In this document: positions 1-5,595 of the stretch, piece after piece
Numbering within the stretch: the first letter of the stretch is position 1
Layout: each line of letters starts with the position of its first letter
NCBI GenBank assembly: GCA_944363755.1
Contig: CALVVC010000068.1
Location: 1 to 5,595 of the forward strand
Source of the DNA: an uncultured Bacilli bacterium
Lineage (GTDB): Bacteria; Bacillota_I; Bacilli_A; RF39; UBA660
Direction of reading: 5' to 3'
DNA: 5,595 bases
Notes under the pieces: model-generated
Databases searched by the model: none
What the model was told of the DNA's origin: nothing
The model's input: the letters and a program-made list of their open reading frames with translations, nothing else
Made by a program: the position numbers and the translations under genes

Positions 1-90
1 GTGTATTTTGCAACTATTATGTCAATAATATCTATGATAGAATATTTTAATCTTAATAAGAAACTTATTTTAGGACCTAAAGAAAATTAA
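1..90 (+). CDS. pgsA: C-terminal end of a probable PgsA (CDP-diacylglycerol-glycerol-3-phosphate 3-phosphatidyltransferase), partial
   Basis: Reading frame 1 is open from the window edge to a TAA at 88-90, giving 29 residues. They comprise a hydrophobic stretch (VYFATIMSIISMIEYF) and a short polar tail (NLNKKLILGPKEN). PgsA proteins, which make phosphatidylglycerophosphate in the membrane, end in a final transmembrane helix with a similar 'SxIEYF/DYF' finish, and pgsA lies a short way upstream of recA in Bacillus and relatives. The call rests on this short resemblance and on position. The catalytic CDP-alcohol phosphotransferase motif lies outside the window. It could be another membrane protein with a similar last helix. 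The stop codon lies within the loop of the terminator that follows. Confidence 0.55.
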   Translation: MYFATIMSIISMIEYFNLNKKLILGPKEN

Positions 91-107
91 AATTTAGGTC
101 TTTTTTT
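74..107 (+). terminator. Rho-independent terminator overlapping the pgsA-like stop codon
   Basis: GACCTAAA (74-81) pairs perfectly with TTTAGGTC (93-100), leaving an 11-nt loop that contains the TAA stop, and seven T follow (101-107). The left arm therefore encodes the last codons of the upstream gene. The signal separates that gene from recA, so recA must have its own promoter. Confidence 0.85.
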
Positions 108-112
108 ATGGC

Positions 113-153
113 AATTTTAAAAAACTCTTAAGGGAATTTTAAAAATTCAAGGG
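113..153. repeat. Imperfect tandem direct repeat upstream of recA
   Basis: Two copies of a unit lie head to tail: 113-134 and 135-153. Both begin AATTTTAAAAA and both end AAGGG. The copies differ by a 3-base length change and a few substitutions in the middle. The second copy overlaps a 15-nt palindrome, GAATTTTAAAAATTC (134-148). No function is known to me. The unit could bind a regulator or act as an AT-rich upstream element, or it may be chance in AT-rich DNA. Confidence 0.4.
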
Positions 154-160
154 ACTTTTT

Positions 161-183
161 TTGCAAATTACGAAATTTCGCAA
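161..183. repeat. Inverted repeat just upstream of the recA LexA box
   Basis: TTGC-AAATT (161-169) pairs with AATTT-GCAA (174-183) with a single extra C at 179. It contains the perfect 10-bp palindrome CGAAATTTCG (171-180), which abuts the LexA box at 181. It could be an additional operator for LexA or another repressor, but it does not match the LexA consensus. Confidence 0.4.
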
Positions 184-194
184 ACGATTGTTCG
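181..194. promoter_or_regulatory. LexA (SOS) box in the recA promoter
   Basis: CAAACGATTGTTCG matches the Gram-positive LexA/DinR operator CGAAC-N4-GTTCG at all specified positions but one (A for G at 182). It ends 9 bases before the -35 box of the recA promoter. This fits the known SOS control of recA: LexA represses, and RecA filaments on single-stranded DNA trigger LexA self-cleavage. No lexA gene is in the window, so binding itself is inferred. Confidence 0.85.
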
Positions 195-203
195 AAAAAA
201 AGC

Positions 204-232
204 TTGACATTTTAATTTTATCTATATACAAT
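204..232 (+). promoter_or_regulatory. recA promoter, sigma-A type
   Basis: A perfect -35 TTGACA (204-209) is followed after 17 bases by TACAAT (227-232), which matches the -10 consensus at five of six positions. Transcription should start near 239, giving a leader of about 25 nt that holds the AGGAGG ribosome binding site (252-257). Confidence 0.88.
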
Positions 233-263
233 GGTATTGTAATTATTTTTTAGGAGGAACGTT

Positions 264-1289
264 ATGAGTAAAATGACTAGTAAAGTTAGTAAAGATAAAA
301 ATTTGGAAGCTGTTTTAGCAGATATAGAAAAACAATTTGGTAAAGGGGCAGTTATGAGGTTAGGTGATAATCCTCATATGAAGATGGATGTAGTATCTAG
401 TGGATGCTTAAGTCTTGATATTGCTTTAGGAATAGGAGGGTATCCTAAAGGACGTATTATTGAAATATATGGGCCAGAATCTAGTGGTAAAACTACTTTT
501 GCATTACAAGCGATTGCCGAGGTTCAGAAGATAGGGGGAAGAGCAGCATTTATAGATGCAGAACACGCACTTGATCCGGTTTATGCTAAAAGATTAGGTG
601 TTAATACTAATGAACTTATCTTATCGCAACCTGATACTGGTGAACAAGCTTTAGAGATATGTGAGGCTTTAGTTAGAAGTGAAGCGGTTAGTATTATTGT
701 AATTGATTCAGTAGCAGCTTTAGTTCCTCAAGCAGAGATTGATGGCGATATGGGGGACTCTCATGTTGGATTACAAGCAAGACTTATGTCGCAAGCTTTA
801 CGGAAGTTAAGTGGTACTATTAATAAGACTAATACAATTGCTATTTTCATTAATCAATTAAGAGAAAAAGTAGGAGTTATGTTTGGTAATCCTGAGACTA
901 CTCCTGGTGGTAGAGCTTTAAAGTTTTATTCTACTATAAGACTTGATATAAGACGTAATGAGCAGTTAAAGGTTGGAGATAAAGTTATGGGTAATAAAAC
1001 AACTGTTAAAGTTGTTAAAAATAAAGTAGCTCCTCCATTTAAAACTGCAGTTGTTGATATTATGTATGGAGAAGGTATATCTCGTGAAGGTGAGATTATT
1101 GATTTAGGTAGTGAAGCAGGAATTATAGAAAAAACTGGAGCATGGTATTCTTATAATGGTGAGAAACTTGGTCAAGGTAAAGAGAATGTTAAGTTATTAC
1201 TTAAAGATAAATGTGAGTTAAGAGATGAGATTGAAGAAAAAGTTAGAGAATATTATGGTATTAGTTTAAATAACTCTAATGAAAAATAA
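264..1289 (+). CDS. recA: RecA recombinase
   Basis: RecA is the cytoplasmic ATP-dependent strand-exchange protein of homologous recombination and the co-protease that activates LexA cleavage. At 341 residues it is of normal family length. Visible landmarks are Walker A GPESSGKT (residues 70-77), the catalytic Glu in the IDAEHA segment (E100), Walker B IIVIDS ending at D148, the [20 protein letters not shown] segment carrying the L2 DNA-binding loop (198-216), and [14 protein letters not shown] (218-231). The acidic C-terminal tail is short. The start at 264 is set by AGGAGG (252-257) six bases upstream; the ATG at 273 has no such site. The gene is monocistronic, between a terminator upstream and a palindromic terminator at its stop. 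A LexA box and a strong promoter lie upstream. No intein or frameshift is seen. Confidence 0.98.
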   Translation: MSKMTSKVSKDKNLEAVLADIEKQFGKGAVMRLGDNPHMKMDVVSSGCLSLDIALGIGGYPKGRIIEIYGPESSGKTTFALQAIAEVQKIGGRAAFIDAEHALDPVYAKRLGVNTNELILSQPDTGEQALEICEALVRSEAVSIIVIDSVAALVPQAEIDGDMGDSHVGLQARLMSQALRKLSGTINKTNTIAIFINQLREKVGVMFGNPETTPGGRALKFYSTIRLDIRRNEQLKVGDKVMGNKTTVKVVKNKVAPPFKTAVVDIMYGEGISREGEIIDLGSEAGIIEKTGAWYSYNGEKLGQGKENVKLLLKDKCELRDEIEEKVREYYGISLNNSNEK

Positions 1290-1312
1290 AAGAAGTCAAT
1301 TGACTTCTTTTA
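1287..1312. terminator. Bidirectional terminator shared by recA and the convergent regulator
   Basis: A perfect 26-base palindrome runs from 1287 to 1312, with core GAAGTCAATTGACTTC (1292-1307). The recA stop TAA (1287-1289) is one end and the stop of the minus-strand gene (1310-1312) is the other. Four T close the stem on the plus strand, and TTTTATTTTT follows on the minus strand. It should therefore work both ways, probably better for the minus-strand gene. Confidence 0.8.
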
Positions 1313-1525
1313 AAATGTTATTTTTTCTTGCTCTAGGGTAAGTAAATCTCCTGGGGTACAGTTTAACAATAGACATATTTCTTCTATGTATTTAAAACTA
1401 ATAGAAGTGGTTTCTCCTCTAATTATTCTATTTAAATTTCTTGAAGTTATATTCATTCTTTGACATAACCAGTATTTACTTCTCTTATTTTGTTTCAATA
1501 GTTCTTCAATATTTACCTTAATCAT
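1310..1525 (-). CDS. Small Cro/C1-type (XRE) helix-turn-helix regulator
   Basis: This 71-residue protein is almost only a DNA-binding domain. The pattern SKYWLCQRMNITSRNLNRII (residues 16-35) gives the two HTH helices. It is followed by 'RGETTSISFKYIEEICLLLNCTPGDLL' features typical of the HTH_26/YozG-like subgroup, including the NCTPGDLL ending (55-62). There is no effector, dimerisation or membrane domain. The start at 1525 has GGGTGA about 7 bases upstream, which pairs only with part of the anti-Shine-Dalgarno. A weak minus-strand promoter is possible: TTACAA (1596-1601), 17 bases, TCTTAT (1573-1578). It is convergent with recA and divergent from rny, so it may repress itself and perhaps rny through the 167-bp spacer. 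No toxin partner is adjacent. The target is unknown. Confidence 0.85.
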   Translation of the reverse strand: MIKVNIEELLKQNKRSKYWLCQRMNITSRNLNRIIRGETTSISFKYIEEICLLLNCTPGDLLTLEQEKITF

Positions 1526-1606
1526 TTTCTTTTCACCCGTTAATAAAATTTTATAAAAAAAGATAAATATAAATAAGATACTTGCATTACCCTTATTGTA
1601 AGTGGC

Positions 1607-1635
1607 TTGACAAGTTGTTAATTAAAATTTAAAAT
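1607..1635 (+). promoter_or_regulatory. rny promoter, sigma-A type
   Basis: A perfect TTGACA (1607-1612), a 17-base spacer and TAAAAT (1630-1635, five of six matches) form a strong predicted promoter. Transcription should start near 1642, giving a leader of about 50 nt with GGAGG at 1682-1686. The -35 is embedded in the short palindrome CTTGACAAG (1606-1614), a possible operator for the divergent regulator, though this is only a guess. Confidence 0.8.
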
Positions 1636-1692
1636 ATAAATAGATTATAGTTTAGATTTTTATTTAAAGTATATATCTAATGGAGGTATAAA

Positions 1693-3246
1693 ATGAATGA
1701 AATGTTACTCTCCATTTTACTTATGATTTTTGGACTTTTTTGTGGATTTGGATTAACTTTTTTAGTTACCTATATAAGAGAAGGAACTACTTCTAAAAAG
1801 ATAGATAAAATGTTAAGGGATGCTTTAAAAAATGCTGATAAGATAAAAAGAGATGCTATTATGGAAGCGAAAGAGAAGAGTTATCAGTTAAAACTTGAAG
1901 TTGATAAAGATATTAAAGAGAAAAAGGCAGAACTTAAAGATAGTGAGAATAAATTATTACAAAGAGAATCTAGTTTAGATAAGCGTGATGAAATATGTCA
2001 AAGACGTGAAGCGACTTTAGATGAGAGAGAAGAAAAGATAATTCAAAGACAAAAAGATATTCAAGAAAAAGAAGGAAAAGTGGAGGAAATTAAGAAAAAA
2101 CAAATTAGTTTGCTTGAAGAGATTTCAGGCTATAGTAAAGAAAAAGCTCATGATTTGATTATGAAAAATGTAAAAGAATCTATGAGTCGTGAGATTGCTA
2201 TTTATATTAGTGAACAGGAAAATGAAGCTAAGTTAACTGCTGATAAGAAAGCTCAAGAGATGATAGTTAGTTCTATGCAAAGATACTCAGCTGATATTGC
2301 TAGTGGAGAGACTGTTACTGTTGTTAGTTTGCCTAATGATGAGATGAAAGGTAGATTAATAGGTAGAGAGGGTAGAAATATTAGAACAATTGAAGCGGTT
2401 ACTGGGGTTGATCTTATTATTGATGATACTCCAGAAGCAGTAGTGTTATCTAGTTTTGATCCTTTAAGAAGAGAGACTGCTAGATTAACACTTGAGACTT
2501 TAATAAAAGATGGAAGAGTTCATCCTACTAGAATTGAAGAAGTTTATGATAAGGTATGTAAAGAGATGAAAGAGAAAATTTTAGAATATGGTAATAATGC
2601 TTTATTTGAACTTGGTATTACTAAAATGGCTCCTGAGTTAATTGAGATAATTGGTAGACTTCATTTTAGAACTAGTTATGGGCAAAATGCTTTACAGCAT
2701 TCCCTTGAAGTTGCTAATTTAACAGGACTTATGGCAGGTGAAATAGGTGAGGATGTATCTCTTGCTAAAAGAGCAGGACTTTTACATGATATTGGTAAAG
2801 CAGTTGATCATGAAGTTGAAGGTAGTCATGTTAGTATAGGTGTAGATCTTGCTAAAAAATATGGAGAAAATGATGTAGTTATTAATGCTATAGCATCACA
2901 TCATGGAGATACTGAGTCTATGTCAGTTATAGCATCTTTAGTAGCAGTTGCTGATGCTCTTTCTGCTAGTAGGCCTGGTGCTAGAAATGATTCATTAGAA
3001 AATTATGTTAAGCGTCTTGCACAGCTTGAAGAGGTTGCTAATGATATAGATGGTGTTTCTAAAGCTTATGCTATGCAAGCAGGTAGAGAACTTAGAGTTA
3101 TAGTAGAGCCAGATGAAATAGATGATTTAGAAGCTCATAAAGTAGCTAGGGATATTAAAGAGAAAATAGAGTCAACATTAAATTATCCTGGTACTATTAA
3201 AATAACTGTAGTAAGAGAAACTAGGGCTATAGAAGAAGCAAAATAA
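1693..3246 (+). CDS. rny: Ribonuclease Y, membrane-anchored endoribonuclease
   Basis: RNase Y starts mRNA decay in Gram-positive bacteria by endonucleolytic cuts at the membrane. The 517 residues match the family (about 520). The order is: an N-terminal transmembrane helix (residues 4-27); a long charged coiled coil (about 30-190), rich in K/E/R/Q; a KH RNA-binding domain with the GxxG loop as G-R-E-G (224-227) in [11 protein letters not shown]; and an HD domain with [12 protein letters not shown], where H365-D366 are the metal-binding pair. SHHGD follows further on. The C-terminal domain ends in [17 protein letters not shown], a normal RNase Y finish. GGAGG six bases before the ATG sets the start. 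It follows its own promoter and ends in a hairpin shared with convergent rnj. All catalytic landmarks are intact. Confidence 0.98.
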   Translation: MNEMLLSILLMIFGLFCGFGLTFLVTYIREGTTSKKIDKMLRDALKNADKIKRDAIMEAKEKSYQLKLEVDKDIKEKKAELKDSENKLLQRESSLDKRDEICQRREATLDEREEKIIQRQKDIQEKEGKVEEIKKKQISLLEEISGYSKEKAHDLIMKNVKESMSREIAIYISEQENEAKLTADKKAQEMIVSSMQRYSADIASGETVTVVSLPNDEMKGRLIGREGRNIRTIEAVTGVDLIIDDTPEAVVLSSFDPLRRETARLTLETLIKDGRVHPTRIEEVYDKVCKEMKEKILEYGNNALFELGITKMAPELIEIIGRLHFRTSYGQNALQHSLEVANLTGLMAGEIGEDVSLAKRAGLLHDIGKAVDHEVEGSHVSIGVDLAKKYGENDVVINAIASHHGDTESMSVIASLVAVADALSASRPGARNDSLENYVKRLAQLEEVANDIDGVSKAYAMQAGRELRVIVEPDEIDDLEAHKVARDIKEKIESTLNYPGTIKITVVRETRAIEEAK

Positions 3247-3273
3247 AAATAGAGTTTTGAACTCTATTTTTTT
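3245..3273. terminator. Bidirectional terminator between rny and rnj
   Basis: A 12-bp perfect stem (3245-3256 with 3260-3271, core ATAGAGTT/AACTCTAT) has a 3-nt loop TTG and a T run to 3273 on the plus strand. On the minus strand the stem is followed by TTTTTATTTT. It overlaps the last bases of the rny stop and the final codon and stop of rnj (TAG at 3266-3264), so the two mRNAs must overlap as antisense over at least this hairpin. Confidence 0.85.
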
Positions 3274-4937
3274 ATATCTAATATTATTGGTAATATTAAT
3301 GGTCTTCTACCAGTTAAATTCATGATAAATGGTATTAAATCTAAACTTAATTGATTTTTAATATCTGTAAATGTTGCTTTCTTATCTTTTAATGTTTCAG
3401 TAATAACATTACTAGCTTCTCTTTCAATTTTTCTAATTAATTCTTCATTTTCATTTACTAAGACAAAACCTCTTGTTGTAATATTAGGTTTTGTAAGTAG
3501 TGTTCTTTCTTTAGAATTAATACTAGCGATAACTACTAGGATACCATCATTAGCCATTATTTTTCTATCTTTTATAACGGCACTACCAACTTCACCAATT
3601 CTAGAGCCGTCTACATAAATATCATTATTTGGATAACTTTCACCTTTGGTTATTTTATGATTATTTAAAATTAGACTATCTCCATTCTTTAAAATAAAAG
3701 TATTTTCTTTAGGAATACCACAATCTATTCCAAGATTTGCATGTTGTTTTAACATTCTATAGTCTCCATGGAAGGGCATTAAGTATTTAGGTTTTAATAA
3801 TCTTATCATTAACTTTAGTTCTTCCCCGTTAGCATGACCTGATGTATGTAAATTATTCATAGTCATGTTAGTAAATACTTTAACACCTTTTAGATATAAC
3901 TTATTAATAGTTTTATGAATACTTAAGGCATTTCCTGGAATAGCACTTGATGAAAATATGACAATATCATCTGGTCTTAATTTAATTTGCTTATGAGTAC
4001 CATCTGCAATTCTTGATAAGGCTGCTAGTGGTTCTCCTTGGGAACCAGTACAAAGAATTGTTACTTCTCCAGGTTTTAGAGTATTGGCAACTTCTGGTGT
4101 TACTAATAATTCTTTATGGTCAATATATCCACCTTTAATAGAGATATCAATATTATTTTCCATACTACGACCAAAGACACATATCTTTCTTTTATGTTGA
4201 TAGCATGATTCAAATATATGCTTTAATCTATAGATATTAGAGGCAAATGTTGCAATTATAATACGATTATATTTGTATTTATCAAAGATATCTATAATAG
4301 CATCATCAACACGTGATTCACTAATAGACATTCCTTCATTTAGAGCATTAGTACTATCACTTATTAATAAGTCTACTCCTTCTTCTCCAAGTTTAGCCAT
4401 TTTATAAAGGTCGGCCATTGGTCCAATTGGAGTTAAGTCAAACTTAAAGTCTCCTGTTGTAACAATTCTACCATTAGGAGTAGTAATACAAATACCATGA
4501 GAATCAGGGATAGAGTGAGTAGTTCTGATAAACTCTACTTCCATATTTTTAAATTTTAACTTTGTATTTTCATCGTATGCATATAAATTATCATATCTAA
4601 TGTTTCTATCTTCTAATTTTAATTTAATTAATTCTTTAGCTTGATTAGGGGCATAGATAGCAGGAATTTTTACACTTTGTAATAAAAAAGGTATCGCTCC
4701 TATATGGTCTTCATGACCATGTGTTATTAATAGAGCTTTTATTTTATCTTCATTGTCTTTTAAAAATGAGTAATCTGGAAGGACATAATCTATACCTAAT
4801 AGTTCTCCTTCTGCAAAAGATACTCCCGCGTCTATAACAATTATTTCATCTTCATGCATTACACAATACATGTTTTTTCCTACTTCTCCTAAGCCTCCTA
4901 AAACAATTATTTTTGTTTCACTTGACTTTTTATTCAT
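3264..4937 (-). CDS. rnj: Ribonuclease J
   Basis: RNase J is a metallo-beta-lactamase/beta-CASP nuclease with 5'-3' exonuclease and endonuclease activity in mRNA turnover and rRNA maturation. At 557 residues it is of normal length. The metal ligands are present: HGHEDH (H73, H75, D77, H78), H141 in TTHSIPDSHG, D163 in TTGDFKFD, and H390 in MPFHGDYRM. The beta-CASP region includes ASNIYRLKHI (232-241), CTGSQGEP (296-303) and HTSGHA (364-369). A C-terminal domain follows, ending LTGRRPLILPIILDIKK. With all ligands kept it should be catalytically active, like RNase J1 rather than a degenerate J2. The start at 4937 has AAAGGAG 6 bases upstream. It is transcribed from its own promoter, divergent from the 120-residue gene, and ends tail to tail with rny. 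Confidence 0.97.
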   Translation of the reverse strand: MNKKSSETKIIVLGGLGEVGKNMYCVMHEDEIIVIDAGVSFAEGELLGIDYVLPDYSFLKDNEDKIKALLITHGHEDHIGAIPFLLQSVKIPAIYAPNQAKELIKLKLEDRNIRYDNLYAYDENTKLKFKNMEVEFIRTTHSIPDSHGICITTPNGRIVTTGDFKFDLTPIGPMADLYKMAKLGEEGVDLLISDSTNALNEGMSISESRVDDAIIDIFDKYKYNRIIIATFASNIYRLKHIFESCYQHKRKICVFGRSMENNIDISIKGGYIDHKELLVTPEVANTLKPGEVTILCTGSQGEPLAALSRIADGTHKQIKLRPDDIVIFSSSAIPGNALSIHKTINKLYLKGVKVFTNMTMNNLHTSGHANGEELKLMIRLLKPKYLMPFHGDYRMLKQHANLGIDCGIPKENTFILKNGDSLILNNHKITKGESYPNNDIYVDGSRIGEVGSAVIKDRKIMANDGILVVIASINSKERTLLTKPNITTRGFVLVNENEELIRKIEREASNVITETLKDKKATFTDIKNQLSLDLIPFIMNLTGRRPLILPIILDIKK

Positions 4938-4984
4938 TATTTCTCCTTTCTTTTTATAAAACCCCGAAGAACTAACCGATTTAG

Positions 4985-5013
4985 ATTATACACTATTTTT
5001 TTTATTTTGTCTA
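4985..5013 (-). promoter_or_regulatory. rnj promoter, sigma-A type
   Basis: Read on the minus strand, TAGACA (5013-5008; five of six) is followed after 17 bases, largely an A tract, by a perfect TATAAT (4990-4985). Transcription should start near 4978, giving a leader of about 40 nt. The -35 box directly abuts that of the opposite promoter at 5014. Confidence 0.85.
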
Positions 5014-5042
5014 TTGCTAATAATTTAGCATTATTCTATAAT
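5014..5042 (+). promoter_or_regulatory. Promoter of the 120-residue orphan gene
   Basis: TTGCTA (5014-5019; four of six), 17 bases, and a perfect TATAAT (5037-5042) precede the gene. The predicted start near 5049 leaves a leader of only about 15 nt, with a weak ribosome binding site (GATGAG). Confidence 0.7.
5015..5035. repeat. Overlapping inverted repeats inside the divergent promoter, candidate operator
   Basis: TGCTAA (5015-5020) and TTAGCA (5025-5030) form a perfect 6-4-6 inverted repeat. AATAAT (5019-5024) and ATTATT (5030-5035) form a second one, offset to the right. Both lie over the -35 and spacer of the rightward promoter and next to the rnj -35, where a bound repressor would block one or both promoters. 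No regulator is identified. Confidence 0.45.
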
Positions 5043-5063
5043 ATAAAAAAATGAGATGAGATT

Positions 5064-5426
5064 ATGAGCTTTTATGAAGAATTATCTAGAGTTCGTGATG
5101 AATATAGTAAATTTCAAAGATTAGAACAAGATTATTCAAGTTATTCTTTAGGACAAATTGTTGGGATATTTAAAACTTTATTAGAAAGTTATGAGGATGA
5201 AGAATATGATGTTTCTATAAATGAAATTAATAGTTTGATAGCATTACCTAAGGATGAAAAATCTAAATCTTTAAAATTAAAAATAAATAATCTTTATAAT
5301 GGAGATACGTTTTATAAGATTATAAGTCAAGTTTTAATATTTCCATATAAAATAGATAAATATATAAAAGCTTCTTCTTTTCAAAGTGATATGAAAATTA
5401 ATTATTTAAAAGATTTTTTTATATAA
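5064..5426 (+). CDS. Hypothetical protein, 120 residues, unrecognised
   Basis: I do not recognise this family. The protein is soluble-looking, rich in Tyr, Ser, Lys and acidic residues, with no Cys, His or Trp. It has no clear signal peptide or membrane helix and looks mostly helical, with a charged N-terminal helix (residues 3-22). It ends in LKDFFI. The start at 5064 is the only workable one: ATGs at 5051 and 5056 run into stops after one or two codons. The ribosome binding site is weak (GATGAG, 5055-5060), but a good TATAAT promoter sits just upstream, and codon use is like that of its neighbours, which supports a real gene. The lack of His excludes a Y1 HUH transposase (TnpA), despite its place before tnpB. 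I see no terminator after it. It could be cut short by the insertion of the downstream element. Confidence 0.65.
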   Translation: MSFYEELSRVRDEYSKFQRLEQDYSSYSLGQIVGIFKTLLESYEDEEYDVSINEINSLIALPKDEKSKSLKLKINNLYNGDTFYKIISQVLIFPYKIDKYIKASSFQSDMKINYLKDFFI

Positions 5427-5460
5427 TAGGAAACTTATACCAAAAAGTCGAAAAAATGTA

Positions 5461-5490
5461 TTGACAAACATATTTTTTATAAGGTACACT
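5461..5490 (+). promoter_or_regulatory. Predicted tnpB promoter
   Basis: A perfect TTGACA (5461-5466) is followed after 18 bases by TACACT (5485-5490; four of six). It would start transcription near 5497, just ahead of the GGGAGG ribosome binding site (5503-5508). Confidence 0.55.
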
Positions 5491-5499
5491 TAAGTTACC
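5483..5499. mobile_element. Candidate left-end hairpin of an IS200/IS605-type element
   Basis: GGTA-C-AC (5483-5489), loop TTAA, GT-TACC (5494-5499) fold into a 6-bp stem with one bulged C. Subterminal imperfect hairpins with an unpaired base are what the TnpA of IS200/IS605 elements recognises. It lies 18 bp before tnpB, and 17 bases after a TTGAC (5461-5465) that resembles the short left-flank targets of this family, such as TTGAT or TTAC. It overlaps the predicted promoter, so it may instead be chance or a regulatory site. The element boundary is not established. Confidence 0.35.
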
Positions 5500-5517
5500 G
5501 AAGGGAGGGTTCGTTCT

Positions 5518-5595
5518 GTGAAAATATATAAAGCTTATAAATATAGATTATATCCAACAGAAGAACAAAAGATATTAATACATAAAACCTTTGGA
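5518..5595 (+). CDS. tnpB: TnpB, IS200/IS605-family RNA-guided nuclease, N-terminal fragment cut by the window end
   Basis: Only the first 26 residues are present: VKIYKAYKYRLYP then TEEQKILIHKTFG. This is the typical opening of TnpB/OrfB proteins (K-A-x-K-x-R-L-Y-P, then an E-Q-x-x-L-x-x-x-F-G helix). TnpB is the omega-RNA-guided DNA nuclease that keeps IS200/IS605 elements in place and is an ancestor of Cas12. The RuvC and zinc-ribbon parts, and the omega-RNA region expected near the 3' end, lie beyond the window. Translation starts at a GTG, supported by GGGAGG (5503-5508) nine bases upstream and the lack of any other in-frame start. No tnpA lies upstream in the window, so it may be a tnpB-only element or have a tnpA elsewhere. 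Confidence 0.9.
   Translation, partial: MKIYKAYKYRLYPTEEQKILIHKTFG

Noticed and set aside
1310..1525. Small HTH gene as the antitoxin of a toxin-antitoxin pair
   Set aside because: Its neighbours are recA and rny, with no small toxin-like frame next to it.
4938..4984. Riboswitch or structured leader upstream of rnj
   Set aside because: The leader is only about 40 nt. The GC-richer part shows no stable stem that I can find by eye and no known riboswitch core.
5064..5426. Orphan gene as the TnpA (Y1 HUH) partner of tnpB
   Set aside because: The protein contains no histidine, so the HUH motif cannot exist, and no TnpA-like segment is seen.
5452..5478. A/T-rich hairpin (AAAAAATGT with ACATATTTTTT) as the IS left-end hairpin or a terminator
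   Set aside because: The stem is almost all A-T with a bulge and overlaps the -35 of tnpB. The hairpin at 5483-5499 is the better left-end candidate, and a terminator within a promoter is unlikely.
1..5595. Mollicute-type code with TGA read as Trp
   Set aside because: All frames read through with the standard code, and the Trp codons seen are TGG. TGA is simply not used as a stop in these few genes, which is too little to decide.
1..5595. CRISPR array, tRNA or rRNA genes
   Set aside because: No regularly spaced identical repeats and no tRNA-like cloverleaf or rRNA segments were found. The gene-free spaces are all under 180 bases.

Overview
This is a low-GC bacterial window with strong AT bias in both genes and spacers. 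The gene set (recA, RNase Y, RNase J), the Gram-positive-type SOS box, the strong AGGAGG-type ribosome binding sites and the TTGACA/TATAAT-like promoters point to Bacillota. I would guess a lineage of Bacilli or relatives with a compact genome; the exact clade cannot be read from the window. No gene here ends in TGA, and Trp is encoded by TGG. This neither proves nor excludes a reassigned code.

Layout, left to right: (1) positions 1-90 hold the last 29 codons and stop of a membrane protein, most likely PgsA, whose stop codon lies inside a rho-independent terminator. (2) A regulatory spacer carries short repeats, a near-consensus LexA box and a strong promoter, followed by recA (264-1289). (3) A 71-residue Cro/C1-type regulator on the minus strand converges on recA. 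The two genes share a palindromic terminator that contains both stop codons. (4) rny (RNase Y, 1693-3246) is divergent from the small regulator and has its own promoter. (5) rnj (RNase J, 3264-4937, minus) converges on rny. They share a second bidirectional hairpin that reaches into the end of rnj. (6) rnj is divergent from an unrecognised 120-residue gene (5064-5426), and the -35 elements of their two predicted promoters abut exactly. (7) The window ends in the first 26 codons of an IS200/IS605-type TnpB gene (from 5518), with its own promoter and a possible transposon left-end hairpin.

The core is housekeeping. pgsA-recA-rny follows an order known from Bacillus (pgsA-cinA-recA-pbpX-rny), but cinA and pbpX are absent, and a small regulator sits between recA and rny. 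RecA does recombination and triggers LexA self-cleavage, which fits the LexA box in its own promoter. RNase Y (membrane-anchored endonuclease) and RNase J (5'-3' exonuclease/endonuclease) are the main mRNA-decay enzymes of this type of bacterium. Here they are encoded tail to tail. The right edge is accessory: an orphan gene next to a tnpB, the RNA-guided nuclease of IS200/IS605 elements, cut off by the window. I see no wholly new system. The parts most worth following are the tnpB element with its orphan neighbour, and the very tight sharing of terminators and promoters. No gene-free stretch exceeds 300 bases.
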